NCBI GenBank assembly: GCA_016297405.1
Contig: JAEDGP010000039.1
Coordinates: 1 to 18,259, forward strand
Origin: Treponema sp.
GTDB taxonomy: Bacteria; Spirochaetota; Spirochaetia; Treponematales; Treponemataceae
Direction of reading: 5' to 3'
Length of the DNA: 18,259 bases
The notes under the pieces are model-generated. The model did no database searches, was not told where the DNA came from, and was given only the letters and a program-made list of their open reading frames with translations. The translations under genes and the position numbers were made by a program. Shown here piece after piece: positions 6,662 through 14,600 of the stretch. How positions within the stretch are numbered: position 1 is the first letter of the stretch; every line of letters begins with the position of its first letter.

Positions 6662-8122
6662 ATGATACATAGAAAATCGATGAAATGGATTATTCAGCTT
6701 TCGATTATGTTCTGGCAGAGTTTGTTTTTGGTAATTGCAGAAGAATCTGAAAAAATCCAGGGACCGAATTTTGCTAATTATCTAGCCAATGACATTAAGC
6801 TTAAAAAACTGGCACTGGAAGTTCAGAAAATTCAATTGGAATCTGAAAAGTCAGCTGTAAACAATGGCTTAACTTGTAAGCTTTCCACAGGGAATATCGT
6901 ATTCAGAACCAATGGTGATGATTCGACTGTTACTTTTACACCAAATGCGTCAGTTTCGGTACCTCAGGCTGCAAATCTTTCGTTGAGCGCAAGTTCAGAA
7001 ATTAAAATAGGCTCATTGACCGAAAACGAAAAAGAAAATAAAGCAGTCACTTTGAAAGTATCAGTTGATCTGCTTTCTGGTATAAGCGAAAAAAGAAAAG
7101 TGGCACTGCTGAAAGCCGAAAGAAATGTTTTAGAAGCAAAACGTGCTTTTCAAAATCGTGCACTAGAAGTGGAACAAGAGTATTTCAAGGAATTGCGGGA
7201 ACTTTATTCTGCGGCCAGTTCGATTGTATCTGCACAAAAAGAGCTTTATGAGGACACCATAAAATTCGAAGAAATAAAGGCAAAAGGATACTCAGCTGGC
7301 TCTTCAAAATACCGGTCGGCTCAAATGGAAGTGCTTTCCGACGAGCATGATATAGAAACAAAAATCCGCAATCTGGACCATGACTGTGTTGTGTTTGCCA
7401 AAAAATGTGGCAGCGATTATAAACCAGAAATGCATCCGGAAGATTTCTTGCCGGCAGAGCTTCCGCTGGTTGTGCCAGTAGATGTGCTTTCGTTTGACAG
7501 GAACGATTTTACCAAAATTGAAAACGCCATTTGGGAACAAAAGATAAACGGGATGGAGCGTAAAACCCAGAAAGATTTAACATTATCTGCGAATGGGGGA
7601 TATACATTTAATAATTCGAATACAACTACATCCGCTGATACCGTAAATGCTGGTCTTGATTTAGGATTTAAAGGCATAACTCTTGGGGGTGAAATTTCAA
7701 TTCCAATTGGAGAAGAAAATACAAATCCTGTTTATACGATTTCTGCTTCTATAGAACCAAATCAGATTCGCCTGAGAAATATTGAAAAAAAACAAAATAA
7801 CATTTCTGAAAAAGAGGAAGAACTTTCGGTAAAATCGGCAATGGATGATTATGAAACTGCGGTGGTTGATCAGCAAACATCCCTTGCTGATCTTCAATGG
7901 TCAAAGAAAACAACGGAAGAAACATATTTGATGTATGTGGATTTAGAGCAGGATATGGCGAAACTTTTGGAGCAGGGAGTTACTACCCGCTCAGAGTATC
8001 TGGCAGCAAAATCAAATTTGCGTTTGTATGAAATAAAAAAGCTTTTGAATGAAATTGATTTAATCCTCTATAACGATGGGACAAAGCTTTTGTTCTGTAG
8101 GGATGGAGAGATTCAGGAATAA
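6662..8122 (+). CDS. TolC-like outer membrane efflux protein
   Basis: First gene of a four-gene exporter operon. The 486-residue protein starts with a signal peptide (about 1-26, ending LFLVIA). The remainder alternates long amphipathic helices, such as the stretch around KVALLKAERNVLEAKRAF, with beta-strand-like segments (residues about 75-130 and 300-370). The C-terminal helix region, LEQGVTTRSEYLAAKSNLRLYE, is highly typical of the outer membrane efflux protein family, where it forms the periplasmic tunnel of the TolC trimer. Overall identity to classical TolC looks low, so the call rests on architecture, this C-terminal signature and the neighbours. It should form the outer-membrane exit duct for the adaptor and the MacB-type pair encoded just downstream. 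AGGA 5 nt before the ATG supports the start. Confidence 0.85.
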   Translation: MIHRKSMKWIIQLSIMFWQSLFLVIAEESEKIQGPNFANYLANDIKLKKLALEVQKIQLESEKSAVNNGLTCKLSTGNIVFRTNGDDSTVTFTPNASVSVPQAANLSLSASSEIKIGSLTENEKENKAVTLKVSVDLLSGISEKRKVALLKAERNVLEAKRAFQNRALEVEQEYFKELRELYSAASSIVSAQKELYEDTIKFEEIKAKGYSAGSSKYRSAQMEVLSDEHDIETKIRNLDHDCVVFAKKCGSDYKPEMHPEDFLPAELPLVVPVDVLSFDRNDFTKIENAIWEQKINGMERKTQKDLTLSANGGYTFNNSNTTTSADTVNAGLDLGFKGITLGGEISIPIGEENTNPVYTISASIEPNQIRLRNIEKKQNNISEKEEELSVKSAMDDYETAVVDQQTSLADLQWSKKTTEETYLMYVDLEQDMAKLLEQGVTTRSEYLAAKSNLRLYEIKKLLNEIDLILYNDGTKLLFCRDGEIQE

Positions 8123-8125
8123 ATT

Positions 8126-9184
8126 ATGAAAAAGAAACTAACAAAAAAACAAAAAAAATATCTGAAAATCACAATTGCTTTTGGTTTGGCAATTATTGTT
8201 GTTTCTGTCGGTCTTGCGGTAGCTAAAAAAATAATAGAAAGAAAACGCATGGATTTGCGCACTTATGTGGTTAGAGCTGAACAGTATCAGAATGTAATTG
8301 AAATTGCGGGAACAGTTTGTGCGGCCCAGGAGCAGGCTTTGCAGGCGTTGGGAGACGGAACTGTTCTGAAAGTCGCTGTAAAAAAAGGTGACAAAGTAAA
8401 AAAAGGTGATTTGATTTTGCAGCTTGATTCGACGGAACAGGAATACAATCTTGCAAAGCTTGATTATGAAATGGCTTCAACAAAGGTTTCCGGCTCAAAA
8501 AAGGAATATGAGTTGCAGGAGAAGCAGAGACTTTCGCTTTTGCGCAAAATAGAAGATCGTAGCGTAAAGGCTACTTTTGACGGATTTATTGCCGATTTGG
8601 ATGTGGATGTTGGTGATTCTCTTGAAGCAAAAGATAAAGTTGGAACTCTTGTAAATACGGACTATCTGACTGCTGAAGTTGAGGTGACAGAAACTGATGT
8701 GGCAAAACTTAATGTTAATCAAAAAGTTTTGTTCTCTTTTCCAGCTTATAATGGAATTGTTGAAGGAAGGGTAATCAGCTGGCCTCAAATCGGCACTGTA
8801 ACAAGCCGAGGGTCAACTGTGGTAAATGCAAAAATCAGAATTGATGATTATCCTGCACAGATTTTGCCAAATTATTCTTTTACCGGAAAAATTGAAATTA
8901 CTGAGCCGGAAACCAATCTGATTGTTGAAAGATATGCGATTGGCTATGAGGACGGAAATTCGTTTGTTGTAACAACTGATGGAAAGCGAATTGAAGTAAA
9001 GGTGCGTCCGTATAATGCTGAGTTTGTAAAGATTTTGGAAGGGCTTTCTGGTGGCGAAGAATTGAAAGCTCAAAGTACACCAAAAACTTCTGGCTGGAAT
9101 AAAAATGGTGGAGCAAGAAGTGGAGCTCCAGGCGGTGGTGCACGAGGTAGAATGGGCGCTCCAATGGGCATGCCCCCAATGTAA
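8126..9184 (+). CDS. Membrane-fusion (periplasmic adaptor) protein, MacA/HlyD-like
   Basis: This 352-residue adaptor links the inner-membrane ABC pump to the TolC-like duct. It has a basic N-terminus and one membrane anchor (about 14-34). Two lipoyl half-motifs follow: GDGTVLKVAVKKGDKVKKGD (76-95) and VKATFDGFIADLDVDVGDSL (147-166). They flank a very short helical hairpin (about 102-145), then come the beta-barrel and membrane-proximal regions (about 175-315). Classical MacA has a much longer hairpin, so the periplasmic geometry here must differ. The last 25 or so residues are rich in Gly, Ala, Arg, Met and Pro and look disordered. The start lies 3 nt after the TolC-like stop with CAGGA as ribosome-binding site, which argues for co-translation. 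Confidence 0.92.
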   Translation: MKKKLTKKQKKYLKITIAFGLAIIVVSVGLAVAKKIIERKRMDLRTYVVRAEQYQNVIEIAGTVCAAQEQALQALGDGTVLKVAVKKGDKVKKGDLILQLDSTEQEYNLAKLDYEMASTKVSGSKKEYELQEKQRLSLLRKIEDRSVKATFDGFIADLDVDVGDSLEAKDKVGTLVNTDYLTAEVEVTETDVAKLNVNQKVLFSFPAYNGIVEGRVISWPQIGTVTSRGSTVVNAKIRIDDYPAQILPNYSFTGKIEITEPETNLIVERYAIGYEDGNSFVVTTDGKRIEVKVRPYNAEFVKILEGLSGGEELKAQSTPKTSGWNKNGGARSGAPGGGARGRMGAPMGMPPM

Positions 9185-9194
9185 GGTTTAGCCT

Positions 9195-9935
9195 ATGGAA
9201 GAGACTGTAATTCGAATGGAAAATGTCACGAAGGTTTATAAAATGGGCGATACAGAAGTTCATGCCCTTCGTGGAATAGATTTTAGCATCAAACAAGGTG
9301 AATTTGTTTCCATAATGGGGCCATCAGGCTCTGGTAAGTCCACATGCATGAATATGATTGGCTGTCTGGATCGCCCATCAGGCGGTATTGTTGAAATAGG
9401 CGGGAAAGAAACCGCAAAAATGAATGAAAAAGAATTGGCGCATCTTAGAAACAAAACGATAGGATTTGTTTTTCAGCAGTATCATCTTTTGGCCGAAATG
9501 ACGGTGTTAGAAAACGTAATGTTGCCGCTCAGGTATCAGGGGCTGGATAAAGCCGAACGATTATCACTTGCAAAAGAGGCACTTAGAAAAGTAGGACTTG
9601 CAGACAGGATGCGGCACAGACCTCATGAACTTTCGGGCGGCCAAAAGCAAAGGGTTGCAATCGCAAGAGCCATGGTCACAAAGCCGTCAATAATTCTTGC
9701 TGATGAACCTACGGGAGCTTTGGACAGTAAAACTGGAAAACAGGTGATGCAGATGTTCAGGGACATTAACAAAGAAGGTACAACAATTGTAATTGTTACC
9801 CATGATGTGGGAATTGGAGAAAGCACAAACAGATGCATTCGTATACTTGACGGCGTCATTCAATCAGATAAGCAAAACAATTGTGCTGATGGTTGTGACG
9901 AAAATGGTGCAGGTAAGGTGGCGGAACATGTTTGA
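9195..9935 (+). CDS. MacB/LolD-type ABC transporter ATP-binding protein
   Basis: This is the ATPase of the MacB-like exporter, 246 residues. Motifs are intact: Walker A GPSGSGKST (42-50), FVFQQYHLLAEMTVLENV around the Q-loop, signature LSGGQKQR (146-153), Walker B IILADEPTGALD (166-177) and the switch His in THD (203). GALDSKTG after Walker B is typical of the MacB/LolD/FtsE-like group. In classical MacB the ATPase is fused to the permease; here the two are separate chains, as in many other bacteria. AAGG at 9183-9186, 8 nt upstream, supports the ATG at 9195. A Cys- and Asp-containing tail (about 229-246) trails the domain. The gene overlaps the permease start by 8 nt. Confidence 0.95.
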   Translation: MEETVIRMENVTKVYKMGDTEVHALRGIDFSIKQGEFVSIMGPSGSGKSTCMNMIGCLDRPSGGIVEIGGKETAKMNEKELAHLRNKTIGFVFQQYHLLAEMTVLENVMLPLRYQGLDKAERLSLAKEALRKVGLADRMRHRPHELSGGQKQRVAIARAMVTKPSIILADEPTGALDSKTGKQVMQMFRDINKEGTTIVIVTHDVGIGESTNRCIRILDGVIQSDKQNNCADGCDENGAGKVAEHV

Positions 9936-11121
9936 GGATTTTCTTAATGCCTTGCAGAATTTTCGAAGAAATAAAACTCGCACAATTCTATCGCTTTTGG
10001 GTGTTATTATTGGCGTTGCTTCTGTAATTGTAATCACAAGTATGGGTAGCAGCTCAACCCAGCAGGTAAAAGAGACTTTTGGTTCCGCCGGTTTGGATAT
10101 GGTGCAGATGAATGCTGGTTTTATGCGCAGAAAAGCTGCAGCAGCTTCCATACAGTTCAATGATACATTTAGAGAAACGCTTTTTGAGAAAGTGGAGCAC
10201 ATAAAAAAAATCTGGTACAAGAATTCCTTAAGCGGAACCGTTTCGTTTGGAGAAACAAGTTCCACAACAACATGTTCAGCGGTGGAAGCTGGTTACATTG
10301 ATACCTTTGGTTTGAGCTTTGAATATGGAAAATCTTTTACAGTAACAGATGATGTGGAAGGGGTCCAAAAAATAATTCTTGGCAGCACAATTGCAGATGC
10401 TCTTTTTCCTGCAAAAGACGGTGAAGGTAAAACCGTGATTCTTACAACTGATAAGATTTCTTTTTGTTTTGTGGTTGCCGGGGTTTTAAAAGAACAGACC
10501 TCAGGTATGGAACAAACTGCAAGCGCAGTTTATATTCCAAGAGGGTTTTATGCAAAAAAAATAAAGCCAAATCCTGATGCGCAAACGGTACTTGTTCAAG
10601 TGGATAATCCAAGCTATGCCACAAGCATGGTAAACGAATTGAAGAATTATTGCCAAAAAATTACAGGCTCGGAATATTCCGTAAGTGTAATGTCCATGCA
10701 GTCGATGATTGAACAGATGGACTCGATCACATCGATGATGAGTCTTCTTTTATCTGCAATTGCAGGCATTTCCTTGCTTGTAGGTGGAATTGGCATAATG
10801 AACATTATGATTGTAACTGTAACTGAACGAAAACAGGAAATTGGCATTAGAAAAGCTCTTGGTGCGAGTCCTGCAGATATTCGCCGGCAGTTTCTTGTGG
10901 AATCAGCATCCATTACGCTCATCGGTGGAATGCTAGGGATTTTTCTTGGAATTGCAATCAGTTTCGCTGTTCAATATGTAAAATCCACAGCATTTGTTAT
11001 AAGCGTACCAGCCTGCATGATTGCGTTTTTGTTTTCGGTTTTTGTTGGAATCGTGTTTGGACTAAGCCCAGCAGCAAGAGCCGCAAAGCTTGATCCAGTT
11101 TTGGCTCTTGCCGGCGAATAG
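9928..11121 (+). CDS. MacB-type ABC transporter permease (MacB core + FtsX domains)
   Basis: This 397-residue membrane subunit completes the tripartite exporter. One membrane segment lies near the N-terminus (about 18-38, after NFRRNKTRTIL). A large periplasmic core follows (about 40-265), then three C-terminal segments of the FtsX type (about 271-297, 328-350 and 359-378). The strongest signature is GGIGIMNIMIVTVTERKQEIGIRKALGA (287-314), quoted here only as its key residues GGIGIMNIM and ERKQEIGIRKALGA. MacB-type pumps use mechanotransmission to drive periplasmic substrates through TolC instead of moving them across the inner membrane. The reading frame extends upstream, but the ATG at 9928 with AAGGTGG 6 nt before it fits both the family N-terminus and the 8-nt overlap with the ATPase gene. 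The substrate is unknown. Confidence 0.93.
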   Translation: MFEDFLNALQNFRRNKTRTILSLLGVIIGVASVIVITSMGSSSTQQVKETFGSAGLDMVQMNAGFMRRKAAAASIQFNDTFRETLFEKVEHIKKIWYKNSLSGTVSFGETSSTTTCSAVEAGYIDTFGLSFEYGKSFTVTDDVEGVQKIILGSTIADALFPAKDGEGKTVILTTDKISFCFVVAGVLKEQTSGMEQTASAVYIPRGFYAKKIKPNPDAQTVLVQVDNPSYATSMVNELKNYCQKITGSEYSVSVMSMQSMIEQMDSITSMMSLLLSAIAGISLLVGGIGIMNIMIVTVTERKQEIGIRKALGASPADIRRQFLVESASITLIGGMLGIFLGIAISFAVQYVKSTAFVISVPACMIAFLFSVFVGIVFGLSPAARAAKLDPVLALAGE

Positions 11122-11134
11122 GGCTGGAATTATA

Positions 11135-12868
11135 TCAATATCCGTCGCTCATAGCGCGGTTGTGGTCCTTGATACAAAGATCATCATAAACAAGACTGCG
11201 CTTTCTGAGGTCTTCTTTGAGTTCTTTAGGGAACGGCATGTTGCGCCAGAAAATTCCGCGAACTTCCTTGTCCAATCGCTGAACGCCGTTGGCTTCTTTT
11301 GTCATCCAAAGAACGTAGTCTTCGATGAAGAATGCCTTAAGGTCGCCTTTGAGTTTCTGTCGATCAATGAACTGGTAATATTGACCGGTAAGACCTTCTT
11401 CCATCCAATAGTAGGAAGCTTTTTCTTTGGCTACCTGCCATCTAAGGTCTGCAACGGCTGTGAGAACAGCAATCTTTAAATCTCTTGGATACATTGGAAT
11501 AACAATGCGACCACGGCTTGTTACGCGGTTGTATCGATCAAATGGTTCCCAGCAGAAACCCCTGTCGCCATATGTTGGAATGAGCAAAACATATGGTGGT
11601 ATGCGATTGGGAACGTTTTTATGAACACGACAAAACGCACCTGGATCAATTGATTCAACCCAACGCAAAATATCAAGTACATTTTCGCGAGTTCCAGTGC
11701 CTTTTTCTGTGCAGTGAAAGAATTCACGGGTAAACAATGGGAATTGGTTTCCTTGGCGGCCAACGGTCATTTTTGCCATCTGACGAACTGTTTCGAATTC
11801 GGTGTTAACAGCGCCTGTGTCCGCAGTGTGCTGCTGCGGACCATTTACAGAAAGTTTATTTTCAACGCTAGAGAATACGCCCTTTGCATCTTCATAATCT
11901 TTTAGACAACGTGAAAGTTCCTTGTCGTTTCTAGAAAGTCTATGAAGCTTATCTGTAATTTCGGTGAACAGTCGTTTTTGAGTTTCTGTATATGACTGCT
12001 TGTGTGGTTCCATACCCATAATCGGCATATGGTCGCACAAAATTTCGATTCGATCCTTAAGTTCGGCTTCAAGCATTGCGCGTTCGTTTTCTTTGATATT
12101 CAGAAGATTTTCTGCGCTTTGAAGCTTTCCAGAATTTTTTGATTGAAGTTGCATCAGGCGGGTTTGTTCCATTTGGGCAGCTTCTTCGGCATTCGCAGCT
12201 TTATGAGGGGTGCGCTTTTCATCGGTCATTGAGTTGGAAAGACGACCGGAAGCGATTTCCTTGAACCATTCATCTACGTACAAAACTGGTTCTCCAGTTT
12301 TGTTTTCAAAAAATATCTTGGAAAAAAATTCCTTTTGCTCTGGTTTGAAAAGTGAAGGCAAAAGCACTCCGAAACGAACTAACATGCGTTTACACATTGG
12401 AAGATTCATATCAGACATTTTTGGTGCCAAACCACGAATAAGTTCCCAATATGCAGAAGTAATCTGTTGTCTGTAAACAGTCCTGTCTTTTGAGTCGGTA
12501 CAAACAAGATATTTTGAAAGAACCTGGTGAATGCGCTGTGCGTACTGATTTTCACCGGTAAGAGTTGTTTTATAGAATTTAGTGTCGTCGAAAATATCGC
12601 TCTTTTGATCATTAAGGAATACTTCGACTTTTGGGAATTCCTTTTTGCTCAGGTCGACTTCGTGAATAGACTTAGGGGAAGAAGCCTTGTTTTCTGATGA
12701 TTTAGAGGAGCCGAACATTTTTGTCTTTTCGGCAAAAGCCTTCATAGAAAACTTTTCTCCTGACCCTGAATCGAATTCAGAAACGTCAACATTTTCGGAA
12801 ATGTCATTTGCTTCAGCTTCTGCAAGCAAAGCTGCAATGGATGGGTCAAGATCTGAATTATCACTCAT
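11135..12868 (-). CDS. Conserved-looking protein of unknown function, 577 residues
   Basis: I do not recognise a family. The product is soluble, with no signal peptide or membrane segment. Residues 1-75 are acidic and Ser-rich, probably disordered. About 100-210 look helical and globular (YRQQITSAYWELIRGLAP, MCKRMLVRFGVLLPSLF). About 223-275 and 295-340 are Glu/Lys/Gln-rich heptad-like stretches consistent with coiled coils. About 355-570 form a second globular region rich in Trp, Tyr and Arg (VLLIPTYGDRGFCWEPFDRYNR, quoted only to TYGDRGFCWEPFDRYN; also ADLRWQVAKEKASYYWMEEG). No metal-protease, nucleotide-binding or other catalytic motif is evident. A GGAG at 12874-12877 supports the start, and the gene has its own extended -10 promoter. 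A cytoplasmic scaffold or regulator restricted to the host lineage is possible, but that is only a guess. Confidence 0.8.
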   Translation of the reverse strand: MSDNSDLDPSIAALLAEAEANDISENVDVSEFDSGSGEKFSMKAFAEKTKMFGSSKSSENKASSPKSIHEVDLSKKEFPKVEVFLNDQKSDIFDDTKFYKTTLTGENQYAQRIHQVLSKYLVCTDSKDRTVYRQQITSAYWELIRGLAPKMSDMNLPMCKRMLVRFGVLLPSLFKPEQKEFFSKIFFENKTGEPVLYVDEWFKEIASGRLSNSMTDEKRTPHKAANAEEAAQMEQTRLMQLQSKNSGKLQSAENLLNIKENERAMLEAELKDRIEILCDHMPIMGMEPHKQSYTETQKRLFTEITDKLHRLSRNDKELSRCLKDYEDAKGVFSSVENKLSVNGPQQHTADTGAVNTEFETVRQMAKMTVGRQGNQFPLFTREFFHCTEKGTGTRENVLDILRWVESIDPGAFCRVHKNVPNRIPPYVLLIPTYGDRGFCWEPFDRYNRVTSRGRIVIPMYPRDLKIAVLTAVADLRWQVAKEKASYYWMEEGLTGQYYQFIDRQKLKGDLKAFFIEDYVLWMTKEANGVQRLDKEVRGIFWRNMPFPKELKEDLRKRSLVYDDLCIKDHNRAMSDGY

Positions 12869-12916
12869 AATAACTCCGATGAAATACTTTAATTAAAAAA
12901 TGAAAACTTCTTATCA

Positions 12917-12925
12917 ATTATAACA
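12917..12925 (-). promoter_or_regulatory. Extended -10 promoter of the 577-residue protein gene
   Basis: On the minus strand this reads TGTTATAAT, a perfect extended -10 (TGn plus TATAAT). No good -35 lies upstream, as is common for extended -10 promoters. It sits in the 79-nt gap after birA and 48 nt before the start codon. Confidence 0.55.
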
Positions 12926-12947
12926 TAAGAAAAGCAGTTGTGCGTAT

Positions 12948-13958
12948 TTATTGTATCAAGTTTTTGGAATGAATGGTGATTTCACCACTGTTAAGTGTTT
13001 TTGTTTCCCCATTTTCCATTTTTACAATGAGTGCAGCATCGTTGCTGATGTCAGTTACAATTGCATTGAAAGTGTTTTTTTCATCTCCTGCAACAGGAGA
13101 AAACTGGATTTTCTTTCCAATTAAAATGGAGCGGCTTCTGTATTCTTCCATCGCCAGGTGTTTCTGCTGATTTTCATTATCAAGCAAAAAGATAAGTTCA
13201 TTTATGATTTGTGCAACAAATTTGCTTTTCTGCTGGTCTGAGCAAGGTTCTTCAAGAATTGAACCGACAATTTCCTTTATTTCTTCTGGAATGTCTGGAT
13301 TTGGCTGAACATTAACCCCAATCCCGATGACGGCTGCTTCAATTTGTCCGGTTTCAAAATTTGTGATGCCTTCTGTGAGTATTCCGCAAATCTTTTTGCC
13401 GCGAACAAACACATCATTAACCCATTTGATGCCGCCGTCGATGCCGAATACTTGTTTTATTGCGCGACAGACTGCAACTGCTGCGGTGGCAGTGAAAAAC
13501 GCCGGGTTTGCAATATTGCCGGAAGCATAAACAAGGGAAAGATAGACTCCGGTTTTGCCAGGGGAATAGAATTTTCGGCCAAGACGGCCTTTGCCTGCTG
13601 TTTGTGTGGCGGCTATGAAAGCTGTTTTATGTAGAGATGCTGGCTGCACATCAATCATTCTGCGTTTTGCTTCGCTGTTTGTAGAATCGATTTCATCAAA
13701 AAATACGATTTTTGCGCCATTTTCTGCAGTCAGATTTGAGGTAATTGTCTGGCCGTTATAGATGCCTTTTGCAGAAATTCTGTATCCATGATTTGTGGAC
13801 GCTTCAATTTCATATCCGTCTTTGCGCAGAGAATCTACGGCTTTCCAGATTGCGGCTCGTGTAAAACCACTTCTCTTTGCCAGATCTTGTCCAGAGATGA
13901 ACTCATCCTGAGAATCCGCTGCAAGAAGTTCCCTCAATATCAATTCTTTTGTGCTCAT
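12948..13958 (-). CDS. birA: Bifunctional biotin-[acetyl-CoA-carboxylase] ligase / biotin operon repressor
   Basis: BirA joins biotin to carboxylase carrier domains via biotinyl-AMP and, in the two-domain form, also represses biotin genes. The 336-residue protein has an N-terminal winged helix (about 5-62; GFTRAAIWKAVDSLRKDGYE is the recognition region), so it is the repressor-type version. The ligase domain carries FFDEIDSTNSEA (86-97), the biotin/ATP loop AGKGRLGR (121-128), KWVNDVFV (178-185) and the catalytic Lys region GKKICGILTEG (187-197; K189 matches Lys183 of the E. coli enzyme). The C-terminal SH3-like domain starts near 278 with ILIGKKIQFSP. Its ATG directly abuts the stop of the P-II gene, with only a weak GGAAA site, so translation is probably coupled. 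Confidence 0.95.
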   Translation of the reverse strand: MSTKELILRELLAADSQDEFISGQDLAKRSGFTRAAIWKAVDSLRKDGYEIEASTNHGYRISAKGIYNGQTITSNLTAENGAKIVFFDEIDSTNSEAKRRMIDVQPASLHKTAFIAATQTAGKGRLGRKFYSPGKTGVYLSLVYASGNIANPAFFTATAAVAVCRAIKQVFGIDGGIKWVNDVFVRGKKICGILTEGITNFETGQIEAAVIGIGVNVQPNPDIPEEIKEIVGSILEEPCSDQQKSKFVAQIINELIFLLDNENQQKHLAMEEYRSRSILIGKKIQFSPVAGDEKNTFNAIVTDISNDAALIVKMENGETKTLNSGEITIHSKNLIQ

Positions 13959-14600
13959 TTATTTTTTTCCGAGAATCGTAAAATCTTTTGCTGGTGTAGA
14001 AAATGCAATGCCGCTGCCAGGTTTTTTAAGACAGTCCAGATTCTGAACTGCTTCAAGTATTGCAGTGGCTTTTTCGTTTGGCGCAACGATTAAAAGCATA
14101 TCTTTTTCTGGAACGATTTCTGCACCAAAAAAAGTTGCGTCACCTTCTTTTGCAGTTCCGTGAGCTTTTAGGATTGTTCCGCCAGTTGCTCCTGCTTTTC
14201 TGGCTGCAGACATGGCATCCTGGGCGAATCCACGATTTACGATTATGTTTATCAGCTGATGTGTCGAATTGTTTTCCATTTTGGTCTCCTGATCAAAAAA
14301 ATTTCCCGCTTTATAAAAAGTTTCAACATCAATTGAAAGAAGAATGCCAAAAGGCGCTTTTTTTTGAGAGGTTGAATCAATTATGTGTTGTCTGATATTT
14401 TGAGAAACTGTCTGGTCTGCCAAAAAAATCACCATCTCTTTTGAAGTGTCACCAAGACCAAGAATCTGAAGGAATGCATTAGGGGCTGTTCCCTGTCCAG
14501 AGAATACAGTTCCTCCTGGAGAACCAGCGTCTCTTGCAGTCTTGACGATTTCATTTCCTGCGTCTTTTGGGACAATGCTGATTATCATTTTGTATGACAA
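13959..14600 (-). CDS. Tandem P-II-like nitrogen-regulator-domain protein
   Basis: The 213-residue protein consists of two P-II-like domains in a row (about 4-97 and 115-210). The halves match each other: AGSPGGTVFSGQGTA (25-39) with AGATGGTILKAHGTA (136-150), and KKAPFGILLS (80-89) with KKPGSGIAFS (192-201). Classical P-II proteins are single domains of about 112 residues that trimerise and bind ATP/ADP and 2-oxoglutarate. The canonical uridylylated Tyr in the T-loop and the TGxxGDGK-type B-loop are not seen here, so its ligand may differ. The TTG at 14600 is favoured because AGGAGG (14609-14614) lies 8 nt upstream. The ATG at 14588 would give a 4-nt overlap with the DUF1538 stop but is 20 nt from that site. 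Close linkage suggests it regulates the DUF1538 membrane protein. Confidence 0.88.
   Translation of the reverse strand: MSYKMIISIVPKDAGNEIVKTARDAGSPGGTVFSGQGTAPNAFLQILGLGDTSKEMVIFLADQTVSQNIRQHIIDSTSQKKAPFGILLSIDVETFYKAGNFFDQETKMENNSTHQLINIIVNRGFAQDAMSAARKAGATGGTILKAHGTAKEGDATFFGAEIVPEKDMLLIVAPNEKATAILEAVQNLDCLKKPGSGIAFSTPAKDFTILGKK

Noticed and set aside
6584..6670. N-terminal extension of the M48 protease to 6670
   Set aside because: It adds 29 residues with no Ste24-like character, runs into the divergent TolC-like start and crosses both candidate promoters; the ATG at 6583 gives a proper membrane-type N-terminus.
9793..9927. Upstream extension of the MacB-type permease frame
   Set aside because: It lies entirely within the ATPase gene in another frame; ATG 9928 has a good ribosome-binding site and the family-typical N-terminus.
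11122..11134. Terminator between the permease and the 577-residue gene
   Set aside because: Only 13 nt separate the convergent stops and no stem followed by a T-run is present.
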